From: Alphaproteobacteria bacterium
Lineage (GTDB): Bacteria > Pseudomonadota > Alphaproteobacteria > Rhodobacterales > Rhodobacteraceae
Length of the DNA: 64,000 bases
NCBI GenBank assembly: GCA_030148665.1
Contig: JASBSZ010000029.1
Span: forward strand, 62,001 to 126,000
Reading direction: 5' to 3'
Position 1 is the stretch's first letter, and every line of letters begins with the position of its first letter. The translations under genes were made by a program, and so were the position numbers. Below are positions 1-9,011 of this stretch, piece after piece. Under the pieces are notes generated by a model that made no database searches, was not told the DNA's origin, and worked only from the letters and a program-made list of their open reading frames with translations.

Positions 1-1
1 T

Positions 2-1195
2 GGCAGTGATGACGCGGCGGCGATGGTCGAACACTGGCTGCATCGCATCGCCCGCACGGCCTATCTGACCTCGGCGGAACTTGCCGCCGAAAAGGGGCCG
101 TTTCCGCTGTTTGACGCCGAACGATATCTGGCCAGCGAAAGCCTTGCCCATATGGACGAGGACGTGCGCGAGGCCATCCGCAAACACGGCATCCGCAACG
201 CGCTGCTGACCTCGATCGCGCCCACCGGCACGATCAGCCTTTACGCCGGCAATGTCAGCTCGGGGATCGAGCCGGTCTTCGCCTATTCCTACACGCGCAA
301 GGTATTGCAAAAGGACGGCTCGCGCAGCGAAGAAGAGGTTGTCGATTACGCCGTTGCCCTGTGGCGCGAAAAACATGGCGACGCGCCCCTGCCCGCGCAT
401 TTCGTCGATGCCCAGACCCTGCACCCGCTGGACCATGTACGCATGCAGGCGGCAGCGCAGAAATGGATCGATTCCAGCATCTCGAAAACCATCAACTGCC
501 CCGAGGACATCTCGTTCGACGACTTCAAACAGGTCTATGCCGAGGCCTGGCGCACCGGCTGCAAGGGCTGCACCACCTACCGGCCCAATGCCGTGACCGG
601 ATCGGTGCTGAGTGTCGCGGAAAACACCGATACTGCCCCGCAAAGCGACCGCGGCGCCGATGTCGTCTATATCGCCGAACCGCTGGGCCGGCCCGAAACC
701 CTTGAAGGGCGCACCTACAAGATCAAGTGGCCCGAAAGCGAACACGCCATCTATATCACCATCAACGACGTGCTGGTGAATGGCTACCGCCGGCCCTTCG
801 AGGTGTTCATCAATTCCAAGAACATGGAACACTATGCCTGGACGGTGGCGCTGACGCGGATGATCAGCGCGGTGTTCCGGCGCGGGGGTGATGTTTCCTT
901 TGTGGTCGAGGAACTCAAGGCCGTGTTCGATCCGCGCGGCGGCGCCTGGATGGAGGGGAAATACGTGCCCTCGATCCTGGCGGCCATCGGCGGCGTGATC
1001 GAGCGCCACATGATCGAGATCGGCTTTATCGAGGAAGGCGGCCACCTGAAATCGGACCCGCATCCCAACGCGATCGCCGTCAACAGTGACGACCGCCCCC
1101 GAGGTGCCGCCTGCCCGAATTGCTGGCAATATGCGATGCAGATGGTCGAGGGCTGCAAGACCTGCCTGGAATGCGGCTATTCGAAATGCGGATAG
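2..1195 (+). CDS. nrdJ: Adenosylcobalamin-dependent (class II) ribonucleotide reductase, C-terminal part; 5' end outside the window
   Basis: Reduces ribonucleotides to deoxyribonucleotides using a B12-generated thiyl radical, in the cytoplasm. The open frame runs in from the window edge, so only about the last 398 residues are present and the true start is missing. Visible family features are the segment TSIAPTGTISLYAGNVSSG followed by EPVFAYSYTRKV, the CKGCTTYRPN segment, and the Cys-rich C-terminal tail (CPNCW...CKTCLECGYSKCG) that re-reduces the active site. The catalytic cysteines in the barrel are upstream of the window or not assigned here. A GC-rich hairpin follows the stop codon. Assignment is by strong family resemblance; class II rather than class I/III rests on the PTGTIS segment and the tail. 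Confidence 0.93.
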   Translation, partial: GSDDAAAMVEHWLHRIARTAYLTSAELAAEKGPFPLFDAERYLASESLAHMDEDVREAIRKHGIRNALLTSIAPTGTISLYAGNVSSGIEPVFAYSYTRKVLQKDGSRSEEEVVDYAVALWREKHGDAPLPAHFVDAQTLHPLDHVRMQAAAQKWIDSSISKTINCPEDISFDDFKQVYAEAWRTGCKGCTTYRPNAVTGSVLSVAENTDTAPQSDRGADVVYIAEPLGRPETLEGRTYKIKWPESEHAIYITINDVLVNGYRRPFEVFINSKNMEHYAWTVALTRMISAVFRRGGDVSFVVEELKAVFDPRGGAWMEGKYVPSILAAIGGVIERHMIEIGFIEEGGHLKSDPHPNAIAVNSDDRPRGAACPNCWQYAMQMVEGCKTCLECGYSKCG

Positions 1196-1205
1196 CGCGC
1201 TGCGC

Positions 1206-1222
1206 CCCGCGGCCTGCGCGGG
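1206..1222 (+). terminator. Hairpin after nrdJ, possible terminator
   Basis: CCCGCG and CGCGGG form a perfect 6-bp inverted repeat with a 5-nt spacer, 11 nt after the nrdJ stop. No T-run follows directly, only an A/T-rich stretch, so an intrinsic terminator is possible but weak. Confidence 0.3.
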
Positions 1223-1236
1223 CCGGAAAAATATCT

Positions 1237-1264
1237 TTGCCTGTGGATATCCGGCATCTATAAT
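1237..1264 (+). promoter_or_regulatory. Sigma70-type promoter for the LpxR-like gene
   Basis: TTGCCT (1237-1242) and TATAAT (1259-1264) are separated by 16 nt. The -10 is a perfect consensus match, which is uncommon in this GC-rich sequence, and it lies just upstream of the next gene. Confidence 0.5.
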
Positions 1265-1306
1265 CGCCCGCGTCCGGGTGGGCCAATGAGAAAACCGAGG
1301 CAGGGA

Positions 1307-2233
1307 ATGCGCATACATTTCTTTTTCACCGCACTCCTCGTGGTATTTGCAACCCATGTTGCCGTCGCGCAGGAACGGGGCTGGCTGGGCAAGGCGCGCT
1401 TGTTCAACAATGATTTTCTGGGCGACGGACAGGATCGCTGGCGAACGGGGTCGTACTCGGTCAGCGGTATCCGCGGAACCGAATGGAACGGGAAACTGCC
1501 CGATCGCCTGGGCGCACTGATGGAATACCGCCTGAGAACCGAAATCATCGCGCCTGCCAATCTGCAAAACCCGGTTCTGGGCGGCGACCGGCCCTATGTC
1601 GGGGCCATATCAATGGGCGCGACATCATATGTCGATCTGGGCGGCGCCGACATGGCGCTGGGCCTGGATCTGGTGTTCACGGGCCCGCAGACCGGGTTGG
1701 GCGCATTGCAGTCGTCGGTACACCGGGCGTTCGGGTTGAATCCGCCCCAGGTGCTGGGCACTCAGATACCCGATGCCATCTATCCCACCGTGAACGTCGA
1801 ATTCGGCAAGAGCTTTCGCCTGACGCCTGCGGGGCGGATGCGCGTTTCACTGCGCCCCTTTGTCGAGGCGCAGGCAGGGGTCGAGACCTATGTCCGTCTT
1901 GGTGGGGATGTCACCTTCGGCAATGCCGGGATGGGCGACATGCTGGTGCGCGACCCCGTGACCGGCTATCGCAACATTGCGGTCAAGGGCCGCCGCGCAC
2001 GCGGGCTCAGCCTGCTGTTGGGGGGGGATGTGGCCTATGTCACCTCCAGCCGTTATCTGCCGGCGTCTCGGGGCTATGTCCTGGTCAGGCCGCGCACACG
2101 CCTGCGCGCGGGCCTGTATGGCGAGGGAGACAAGGCCAGCTTTTTCTACGGGCTTACATGGCTGGGACGCGAGTTCGCCTGGCAAAAGCAGGGTCAGGTT
2201 CTGGGTTCGGTCACGGTCCGGCTGAATTTCTGA
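1307..2233 (+). CDS. LpxR-family lipid A 3'-O-deacylase-like outer membrane protein (DUF2219)
   Basis: LpxR enzymes are outer-membrane barrels that remove the 3'-acyloxyacyl chain of lipid A. From ATG 1307 the protein begins with a typical signal peptide (Arg, hydrophobic core, Ala-Val-Ala-Gln cleavage region). The mature N-terminus carries FNNDFLGDGQDRWRTGSYSVS-like sequence, matching the family's Asn-Asp and Ser active-site region, and a later SSVHRAFG segment supplies the candidate catalytic His. The protein ends in Phe, as outer-membrane barrels usually do. An ATG at 1286 is also in frame; I prefer 1307 because AGGCAGGGA precedes it and the signal peptide is then normal. It is transcribed alone from the promoter at 1237-1264. 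Confidence 0.8.
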   Translation: MRIHFFFTALLVVFATHVAVAQERGWLGKARLFNNDFLGDGQDRWRTGSYSVSGIRGTEWNGKLPDRLGALMEYRLRTEIIAPANLQNPVLGGDRPYVGAISMGATSYVDLGGADMALGLDLVFTGPQTGLGALQSSVHRAFGLNPPQVLGTQIPDAIYPTVNVEFGKSFRLTPAGRMRVSLRPFVEAQAGVETYVRLGGDVTFGNAGMGDMLVRDPVTGYRNIAVKGRRARGLSLLLGGDVAYVTSSRYLPASRGYVLVRPRTRLRAGLYGEGDKASFFYGLTWLGREFAWQKQGQVLGSVTVRLNF

Positions 2234-2278
2234 CCGGGGCGCTGGCTGCCCGTGCAGTCACGCCCCGCAATCACGTCC

Positions 2279-3415
2279 TCAGCCGGTCATGACACGATAG
2301 GCGACAACGCCCACGACTGCTCCGACCAGCACGGTCAGATAGACGGCAAACAGGGTCAGCGCGATTCCGCGATTTGATGATCGGACGTTGCCTCGCAGAT
2401 CGGCAGCGGTGCGTGGAATTTCCGGCACGGCCGCGCCCGAGGTCGCTTCGCGCTCGCGATTGCGGCGATAGGATCTGTCCTCGTTCCTTTCCCTTCCATG
2501 CAGCACGATCATGATGGCGATGATGTACATCATGCTTGATGGCACCCACAGGATGATCCCGCCGGTCGTTTCGTCGGCCATGGGTGAGATGCCGAACAGG
2601 CGGTCGCCAACGCCATAGCCGGTGTAGAGGATGGTCATTTTCATTGTGGTCAGCGCCCCGATCACGATACTGGAAAGGATGGCGCCGATCAGCATCAGGA
2701 TTCGCGCGCCGTGGCTGGCTGTCGCGGGCCGGTCGTTATGCCCCAGGACCACCCAGAAGAACAGCAGGCCGGCGGCCAGCATGGTGACATGCATCAGATA
2801 GTGAACCGGCGTGCTGGCCAGCGCCGCATCGTGGATGGTCGGAACCTGCCAGACATAGAGCGATGCGACAAACAGGACAAAGGCCGTCAGCGGGCGGGAC
2901 AGAAGCCCGAAGAAACCGCGCAACGGCCCGCTGGCCAGCACCGGCGCAACAATGCCGCGCCGCAGCCCGGCTGGCAGCCCGGCAATCAGCACCGATTCCG
3001 GCGCGGCAAGGGCAATCAGCATCGGCCCCAGCATGCGCAGCATGAAATGCTGCACCTGATGCAGCCAGAAAAGATGCTCGGCCAGCTGATCGAGCGGGGA
3101 CTGCAGCGCCAGATAGATTGCGCCGACACCGCCCAGGAACATGGCGTGGCGCAGGGGCGAAACAGGGTTGCGGACGGTTGCGCGCCGGGCCATGCCGCGC
3201 AGGTAAATCGCCCCTGCCAGAAGGGTCACAACGATGATCTCGGGTGAGAATGTCCACCGAAACGGGGTGTCCTGAGCATTCTGCGGCCCGACAGCATGCG
3301 CCATCGCAGCGACCGGCGTCAGGGCCGGCAGTACGATTGCCGCCTGCAATGCGGCCGCGATCAGGGCGGCCCCGTTCAGGCGGCATGCGAGGCCGCGCAA
3401 CCTTGTTGTCATCAT
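2279..3415 (-). CDS. CtaG-type cytochrome c oxidase assembly protein (caa3_CtaG family)
   Basis: A polytopic inner-membrane protein of 378 residues matching the caa3_CtaG family, implicated in copper delivery and assembly of heme-copper oxidases. It has about eight hydrophobic segments, with conserved His-bearing helices such as HLFWLHQVQHFMLRMLGP and HYLMHVTMLAAGLLFFW, and the SPMADETTGG...WVPSSMMYI stretch near the end. The charged 40-residue loop before the last helix (RERNEDRSYRR...) is cytoplasmic-looking. The first residues form a hydrophobic signal-anchor. No oxidase genes are in the window, so its partner enzyme is not shown. This is not the cox11-type CtaG. Confidence 0.82.
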   Translation of the reverse strand: MMTTRLRGLACRLNGAALIAAALQAAIVLPALTPVAAMAHAVGPQNAQDTPFRWTFSPEIIVVTLLAGAIYLRGMARRATVRNPVSPLRHAMFLGGVGAIYLALQSPLDQLAEHLFWLHQVQHFMLRMLGPMLIALAAPESVLIAGLPAGLRRGIVAPVLASGPLRGFFGLLSRPLTAFVLFVASLYVWQVPTIHDAALASTPVHYLMHVTMLAAGLLFFWVVLGHNDRPATASHGARILMLIGAILSSIVIGALTTMKMTILYTGYGVGDRLFGISPMADETTGGIILWVPSSMMYIIAIMIVLHGRERNEDRSYRRNREREATSGAAVPEIPRTAADLRGNVRSSNRGIALTLFAVYLTVLVGAVVGVVAYRVMTG

Positions 3416-3650
3416 TTTCTTCCCCAGGGCGTCATGTTCTTTTATCGGGGTCGCGACGTGTTCCCTGACGGTATCGACGGGGTATGCCGGCCCTCGTGCC
3501 AGGATCCAGACCTAGCGCGGTTCACCCTTGCGTTCAACATATGGCAACATGCGGGGAAAAAGGGTCGCACTGGCCGCTTTCGGTGCGGGTGCGGTTGCAT
3601 CCCCCCCATGACGGGAGAGGATGCGTCTCGTGGAGCGCAATCAGCCGGCC

Positions 3651-3890
3651 CTACAGGGCCTTGTGGCTGCCGTCACAGAACGGGGCATTGCCGGTCTGCT
3701 TGCAGGTGCAGAAATATTTCGTTTCCGATTTTTCCGCCGTCCATTTTACCGGCGTGAAATCGGTTCCCTTGTGACTGCCGTCACAAAAGGGCTGGTTCTG
3801 CGATTTGCCGCAGCTGCACCAGAAATAGCTTTTGCCTTCTTCGACTTCGATCGCGATCGGTTCGGTGCCGGCGACATCTGCCTTGGTCAT
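3651..3890 (-). CDS. CDGSH iron-sulfur domain protein with two CDGSH motifs
   Basis: A 79-residue soluble protein with two tandem CDGSH-type sites: CSCGKSQNQPFCDGSHKG and CTCKQTGNAPFCDGSHKA. Each has the 3-Cys/1-His arrangement (CxC...CDGSH) that binds a redox-active [2Fe-2S] cluster, so one chain should hold two clusters, like bacterial MitoNEET-related type 3 proteins. The first motif is preceded by an SYFWCSCGKS strand. A strong AAGGAG ribosome site precedes the ATG. Role in bacteria is not settled; redox or Fe-S buffering is inferred. It lies 74 bp downstream of the extradiol dioxygenase gene on the same strand and may be co-transcribed with it. Confidence 0.9.
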   Translation of the reverse strand: MTKADVAGTEPIAIEVEEGKSYFWCSCGKSQNQPFCDGSHKGTDFTPVKWTAEKSETKYFCTCKQTGNAPFCDGSHKAL

Positions 3891-3964
3891 GAGTCTTCTT
3901 CTCCTTGGTTTGTCGAGGTTGATGAAAAGGGTGGGTTTGGTGAAACGGTTAGACCGGGCCGCGT

Positions 3965-4780
3965 TCAGCCAAAGCGGAAGGCGCTTTCGACGGCGCCCAT
4001 GACATGGTCTTCCAGCGTCTTTTGTCCGCGATCGGATCCGGCGGCGCCGGCGGCAACATGCAGCGGGATGAGGTGTTCCTCGCGCGGGTTGGAATCACGC
4101 GCGCCGGGGGCCTGGTCCCATTCGGCCAGCATCCGGTCGCGGGCCTTCGTGTCGGCGCTGGTCACGACCTCGGTCAGCCAGCGGTCGAACGCCATTCCGT
4201 GTATCTGCTGGCCACCGCCGCCGCGCATGGACTGCATCAGCACCGACATGTTGTGATAGCTGTTGCCGGATCCGATGATCAGCACGCCTTCATCGCGCAG
4301 TGGTGCCAGTGCCCGCCCGGCGGCGAGATGTGCCTCGGGGTCAAGATCGCTGCGCAGCGACAGTTGCACGCAGGGAATGTCGGCTTCGGGGAAGGCCACC
4401 TTGAGCGGCACGAACACCCCGTGATCATAGCCGCGCCTGTCGTCCAGATTGCAGCCCAGCCCGGCATCCTGCAACAGTTCGCGCACGCGCCCTGCCAGGG
4501 CCGGGTCGCCCCTTGCCGGCCATGTCAGCTCGTAGGTATGGGCGGGAAATCCGTAATAGTCGAAAATCAGTGGCGGCGACGGATTGGACTGGACGGTGAA
4601 CGCGGCCTCTTCCCAGTGCCCCGAGATCACCAGCAGCGCCCGGGGCCTGGCAGGCAGCCCGGCGGAAAGGTTCTCCAGAAAACTGCGCTGCCGATCCCAG
4701 GCGTCCGGCGGGTTCCAATCCATGAAAAAGCACGGGCCGCCGCCATGGGGGATGAACAGGGTGGGCATTCTGGACGTCAT
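3965..4780 (-). CDS. Class III extradiol ring-cleavage dioxygenase, DODA/YgiD type
   Basis: Member of the LigB/DODA superfamily of Fe(II) or Zn(II) enzymes that cleave or bind catechol-type substrates (plant-type DOPA dioxygenase relatives, E. coli YgiD). The N-terminal TLFIPHGGGPCFF supplies the first metal His, ISGHWEE the second, and the later GSGNSYHNMSV and DHGVFVPLK segments are typical. A longer frame begins at 4834, but I chose the ATG at 4780 because GGAG lies 9 nt upstream and homologous proteins begin with a short lead before the PTLFIPHGGG strand. The gene is divergent from an HxlR regulator, with a palindromic operator between them, so it is probably induced by a quinone or electrophile. 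Natural substrate unknown. Confidence 0.85.
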   Translation of the reverse strand: MTSRMPTLFIPHGGGPCFFMDWNPPDAWDRQRSFLENLSAGLPARPRALLVISGHWEEAAFTVQSNPSPPLIFDYYGFPAHTYELTWPARGDPALAGRVRELLQDAGLGCNLDDRRGYDHGVFVPLKVAFPEADIPCVQLSLRSDLDPEAHLAAGRALAPLRDEGVLIIGSGNSYHNMSVLMQSMRGGGGQQIHGMAFDRWLTEVVTSADTKARDRMLAEWDQAPGARDSNPREEHLIPLHVAAGAAGSDRGQKTLEDHVMGAVESAFRFG

Positions 4781-4922
4781 GATGCGTTGCTCCGGCCGAG
4801 GCTGTACGGGATCCCTGAAAGTTTCGTCTGTCATCTGTCCGGGCTGCCTGTCAGGGACATGGCTTGCCCGGTTTCGTTTTCATATGTAGACTGCATAATG
4901 CACCAATGACGACTAATTGAAA

Positions 4923-4944
4923 GTAGGCACTTAAAAGTAACTAC
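4923..4944. promoter_or_regulatory. Probable HxlR operator
   Basis: GTAGGCACTT and AAGTAACTAC form a 22-bp inverted repeat with an AA centre and 8 of 10 arm positions symmetric. It sits between the divergent dioxygenase and hxlR-type genes, 31 nt before the regulator ATG. HxlR-family dimers bind such GTA...TAC palindromes. A second, smaller perfect palindrome (TGCATAATGCA) lies at 4892-4902. Confidence 0.55.
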
Positions 4945-4974
4945 CATATTCCAGGGGACGGAGCCCTTTGCAGC

Positions 4975-5328
4975 ATGACCGGAAAGTCACCGCCTTCCTG
5001 CCCGATGGATGCGATCCTGCGTCTGCTCATGGGGCCGTGGACGACCTATATCCTGTGGATCCTGAATGACCGCGGGCCGCAACGGTTCGGGGTGCTGAAA
5101 CGCGCCGTTCCCGGAATTTCAACCCGCGTCCTGACCGAACGCCTGCGGATGTTGCAGGCAGCCGGCGTGATCTGGCGCGAGCAGAGCAGTACCATCCCCC
5201 CGGCGGTAACCTACGGCCTGACCGAGAGGGGCAAGGAACTGCGCGAGGTTCTGGATGCCCTGGACGAGATCGCGCAACGCTGGCAGCGCGAGGGGGCATT
5301 TTCCGACCCCAGACTGGCCACTGCCTGA
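4975..5328 (+). CDS. HxlR-family winged-helix transcriptional regulator
   Basis: A 117-residue MarR-like winged-helix protein of the HxlR family. Typical elements are the N-terminal Cys (SCPMDAILRLLMGPWTTYIL, usually C-P...ll.GkWt..IL), the recognition helix region RFGVLKRAVPGISTRVLTERL and the wing PPAVTYGLTERGKEL. The single Cys near residue 10 is the position used for thiol or electrophile sensing in relatives such as YodB and HypR. It probably represses the divergent dioxygenase through the 22-bp repeat. Inference of target is from arrangement only. Confidence 0.88.
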   Translation: MTGKSPPSCPMDAILRLLMGPWTTYILWILNDRGPQRFGVLKRAVPGISTRVLTERLRMLQAAGVIWREQSSTIPPAVTYGLTERGKELREVLDALDEIAQRWQREGAFSDPRLATA

Positions 5329-5440
5329 TCGCGACCGCCCGACGGACCGGGTCTTCCCGGCCGAATGGCCCGCGTCACGGGGGTGATTCGTGCCGGGCCA
5401 GGGCAAGGGTGCCCGTAGGGGCAGATACAATGGTCGGTAG

Positions 5441-5488
5441 AAAGGCATATCGACCATATGTCCACCAAGCTGTCATATTTATGCCTTT
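5441..5488. repeat. Widely spaced inverted repeat between hxlR-type gene and sensor kinase
   Basis: AAAGGCATA (5441-5449) and TATGCCTTT (5480-5488) are perfect complements 30 nt apart, with TT after the right arm and an inner CATAT/ATATG pair. It could be a terminator for the regulator gene or an operator for the kinase gene. A second small hairpin (GGGCA...TGCCC, 5401-5414) lies just upstream. Confidence 0.3.
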
Positions 5489-5593
5489 TTGCTGTGCATT
5501 GTTTCCGCATCAGTTTGCCGATGCAGCCTGCGGTTCACCCATTTCCGATCTCATGTGGGCCCTTGCGGCAACGGTTCTTGTGTAGGGCACGTT

Positions 5594-8500
5594 ATGGGAA
5601 GAATTGGACGTTTCTGTCGCGATTTCAGCATTCGTACGATGTTGCAGATGTTTGCCGGATTGACGGTTGTCGGGCTGGTTGTCGTTTTCGGCTTTCATAC
5701 CGCCAGCGTGATCAAGCAGAGCAACGAGACCCGTTTCAACCAGCAGCAGGTCGATTTCCTCGACGCGCTGCGGAGCCTACAGTTCACCCTGATCGAGGCG
5801 CAAAAGGTCAGCACACGCTATCTGGCCGATCAGAAACTGTCGGATTTCGACACGACGCTTCAGGACATTGCCCGCGCCCGTCAGCAGATCCAGGGCCTCG
5901 CTGCCCGTTTCCCGGAAAGCCTGCCCTCGCAGAGGGTCGATGGCTGGCAGCAGCTGCTGGAGCGTTGCCGTGAGGCCTTTATGCGCGTTTCCGACGGGTT
6001 GATGGCCGTTGGCATCGGGGGCACGATGGGGCTGAACCAGACCCTGAATCTGGCAGCCCGGTCGATCCAGCAGCGTCTGAGCAGCATGGGCGACAGGCTG
6101 GATGACCGGTTTTACCGCATGCGCCTTGCCGAACGCGATTTCGTGATCCGCCGCACCTCGGGGGCCGCGGCGCGCTGGCGGCAGGAATACGGCATTTTCA
6201 GCAAGGATCTTGCGCGGGCCTCCCTGACGCCCGTGAACCGCATCATCCTGTCGGATGCGCTGACGCGATATGCCGACAGTTTCCGCAAGATAATCGCCCT
6301 GAGGCACGGTCTGGTCCTCGACCAGCGCCGAACTCAGCGTCTGTTTCAGGACCTGATCGATTCCCTCAATGTCGAAATCGCGGCAACCATGGCGCGCGTC
6401 AGGGAATCGTCGATACGAAAACTGGAAAACGACCGCCAGATCTATTGGTGGATCACGGCAATCAGCCTGGTCGTCGGGCTGCTGGTCTTTGGCCTGGGTC
6501 GGTGGATCGGACGCCAGATCGAGATACCCCTGATGAGGCTGGTCGAAACGATGAAGCGTCTCGCCAGGGGCGACCTTGACCTGGACATCCCGGCGACCGC
6601 CTATCGCAATCAGATCGGCGACATGGCCCGTGCGCTGGAGGTTCTGCGCCAGCACGCGCGCGAACGACGCCGCGCCGAGTACCGGCTGGTCGAGGCAAAC
6701 CGCCGGACCCAGGATGTGATACGTTCGATGAACGATGCCCTTGTGGAATGTGATCGCGGCGGTCGCATCATCATGGCCAACCCGGCAGCCGAACATCTGC
6801 TGGGCGTTTCGCAGCGCGCGCTCGAGGGGCAGCGTGTCGAGACCTTCCTGCGCGAGGGCGACGGGAGCGCGATTCCCGATCTCGACCATCTGGTCCGGCG
6901 CGACCCTGGCACACGCCTGTATTGCCGCAATTCCGATGGTGTGCTGACGCCCGTTTCCGCGAATGTCGCAACGCTGAGGGGCGACGGGGCCGGGCTGCGT
7001 GGCACGATCGTCGTCATGCGCGACGTTTCGGCCGAGGTTGCGAACGATCAGTGGATCGGCCAGTTCAAGTCGGTTCTCGATCTTGTCGCGGCCGAGGTCT
7101 ACATGTTCGAACCCGACAGCCAGGCGATGATCTACATGAACCAGCTGGCGCGAAAGAATACCGGCCGCGGGGACGACGATGTCTCGGGCCTGACGATCCA
7201 TGATCTCGGCCGCATCGGAAACCGCGAGGTGTTCGAGACATGCCTCGACAGGCTTGCCGATGGCAGCTGTCGCGAGGCCGTCTTTGAAAACACCCGGCCC
7301 GGCCAGGACGGCGACCCGATCGAGGAAGAGGTGCGGCTGCAACTGATCCAGCCAAAGGGGCATGCGCCACGCTTTGTGGCCTTTGTCTATGACATCACCG
7401 AACGACGCAGCACCGAGATCGCGATTCGCCGTTTCAAGGTCACCCTGGACGCAACCGACGACGCGGTCTTCATGTTCCATGTGGATAGCCTGCGTTTCAT
7501 ATATCTGAACGACAAGGCCCGCTCGATGACCGGCTGGTCGATCGACGAGGTGCCCCGAAAGGTGGCGTCGGACATCAATCCGGTCTTTGACGAATCACGG
7601 TTCCGCGCCCTTGTACAGCCATTGATCTTCGGTCTGCAGAAAAGCATTTCCGTGATCACGACCGGGCTCGACCTCAAGCCGGTCGAACTGACGGTCGAGC
7701 TGTTTCACCCCGATGATGCCGACCCGTGGTTCGTTGTCACCACCCACGACATTTCCCGCCGCGTCGAGACCGAAAACGAGAACCGGGTATTCCGCCAGAC
7801 GCTGGATCTCAGCCAGGATGCCGTTTACATGTTCTGGCCCGACACGCTGACCTATCTGTATCAGAACCAGGCCGCGCGCAGGGTCAGTGGCTGGACCCCG
7901 GCCGAATACAGGAACAGAACCCTCAAGGACATGAACCCCGATTTCGACGAAGAGGCGTTTCGTCGTCGTGCGCAGCCCCTGATCGAGGGCCGGGAAAAGC
8001 AGATCGTCTATGAAACCACGGGCAAGAATGGCCGCCCGATCGAGGTATCGCTTGAACTGATCTGCCCCAAGGGGGCAAAGCCCCGCTTCGTGTCGATCAG
8101 CCGGGACATTTCCGAACGCAGGGCCGCCGAACGGGCGAAAAAGGAATTCATCTCGACCGTTAGCCATGAATTGCGCACGCCCCTGACATCGATCCGTGGC
8201 GCGCTGGGCATCATCGATGGCGGAGCGCTGGGCCCGTTGACGGGGGAACAGAAATCGCTGGTTTCCATGGCATTGGGAAACAGCATGCGGCTGAACGATC
8301 TGATCAACGATATCCTGGACATGGAAAAGATCGAGGCGGGCAAGATGGACTTTGACATGACCAGGCTGGACCTGGCCGCCCTGATCGAGGAATCGGTGGT
8401 CGCCATTTCCGGCTATGCGCGCACGCATGAGGTCAGTTTTGCGACCATCGGCACCGATCAGCCGGTTCACGTTCACGGCGATTACGGGCGCCTGATGCAG

Positions 8501-8848
8501 GTCATGGCGAATCTGATGTCGAACGCGGCCAAGTTTTCGCATCCCGGTGACCGGATCGATGTCGTTCTGGAGGTCCATGACGGGCAGGTCACGGTCTCGG
8601 TCGTCGATTGCGGTTGCGGGATCCCCGAGTCGGCAAGAGCGACCATCTTTGACAAGTTCACGCAGGCGGGTTCGTCGGACCGGCGTCGGCAGGGCGGAAC
8701 CGGGCTGGGGCTGAGCATCGTGCGCAGCATCATCGAGGCCCACGGCGGGACAATCGATTTCACCAGCGCCGAGGGGCAGGGCACGACCTTTTTCTTTTCC
8801 CTCGGGATTGTGGCGGCGAACGAAGAACCGGATGCAACCGCCGCATGA
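5594..8848 (+). CDS. Membrane-bound multi-PAS hybrid-less sensor histidine kinase
   Basis: A 1084-residue kinase. In order: transmembrane helix near residues 16-36, a periplasmic helical domain of about 240 residues, a second transmembrane helix near 284-302, HAMP (about 300-350), four PAS-type units (beginning near 370, 490, 610 and 730, each ending in a PAC-like ...YDITERR or RDISERR segment), HisKA with phosphoacceptor His858 in STVSHELRTPLTSI, and HATPase_c with N, G1 (DCGCGIPES) and G2 (GGTGLGLSIV) boxes. There is no receiver domain. Frame is open 35 codons further upstream, but ATG 5594 starts directly before the membrane helix and is preferred. No response regulator is adjacent, so it is an orphan kinase; stimulus unknown. 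Confidence 0.85.
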   Translation: MGRIGRFCRDFSIRTMLQMFAGLTVVGLVVVFGFHTASVIKQSNETRFNQQQVDFLDALRSLQFTLIEAQKVSTRYLADQKLSDFDTTLQDIARARQQIQGLAARFPESLPSQRVDGWQQLLERCREAFMRVSDGLMAVGIGGTMGLNQTLNLAARSIQQRLSSMGDRLDDRFYRMRLAERDFVIRRTSGAAARWRQEYGIFSKDLARASLTPVNRIILSDALTRYADSFRKIIALRHGLVLDQRRTQRLFQDLIDSLNVEIAATMARVRESSIRKLENDRQIYWWITAISLVVGLLVFGLGRWIGRQIEIPLMRLVETMKRLARGDLDLDIPATAYRNQIGDMARALEVLRQHARERRRAEYRLVEANRRTQDVIRSMNDALVECDRGGRIIMANPAAEHLLGVSQRALEGQRVETFLREGDGSAIPDLDHLVRRDPGTRLYCRNSDGVLTPVSANVATLRGDGAGLRGTIVVMRDVSAEVANDQWIGQFKSVLDLVAAEVYMFEPDSQAMIYMNQLARKNTGRGDDDVSGLTIHDLGRIGNREVFETCLDRLADGSCREAVFENTRPGQDGDPIEEEVRLQLIQPKGHAPRFVAFVYDITERRSTEIAIRRFKVTLDATDDAVFMFHVDSLRFIYLNDKARSMTGWSIDEVPRKVASDINPVFDESRFRALVQPLIFGLQKSISVITTGLDLKPVELTVELFHPDDADPWFVVTTHDISRRVETENENRVFRQTLDLSQDAVYMFWPDTLTYLYQNQAARRVSGWTPAEYRNRTLKDMNPDFDEEAFRRRAQPLIEGREKQIVYETTGKNGRPIEVSLELICPKGAKPRFVSISRDISERRAAERAKKEFISTVSHELRTPLTSIRGALGIIDGGALGPLTGEQKSLVSMALGNSMRLNDLINDILDMEKIEAGKMDFDMTRLDLAALIEESVVAISGYARTHEVSFATIGTDQPVHVHGDYGRLMQVMANLMSNAAKFSHPGDRIDVVLEVHDGQVTVSVVDCGCGIPESARATIFDKFTQAGSSDRRRQGGTGLGLSIVRSIIEAHGGTIDFTSAEGQGTTFFFSLGIVAANEEPDATAA

Positions 8849-9011
8849 TGGCGGCCATGTGGCGACACGCGGCATGGCCGGCCGCCAAAGGGCCTGAGAG
8901 GCCAGAAATTACCCCCAAACAATCAATAAATCACCACATTCTGTTAGGAATATCGAAGTTGCGTCAACAGTGACGTCGAATTGGCAATATCAATGTAGAC
9001 AGGGGTAAACA

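Noticed and set aside
5777-8875. Minus-strand open frames opposite the sensor kinase (567 and 426 codons)
   Set aside because: Antisense shadows in GC-rich DNA; the plus strand has full PAS, HisKA and HATPase motifs.
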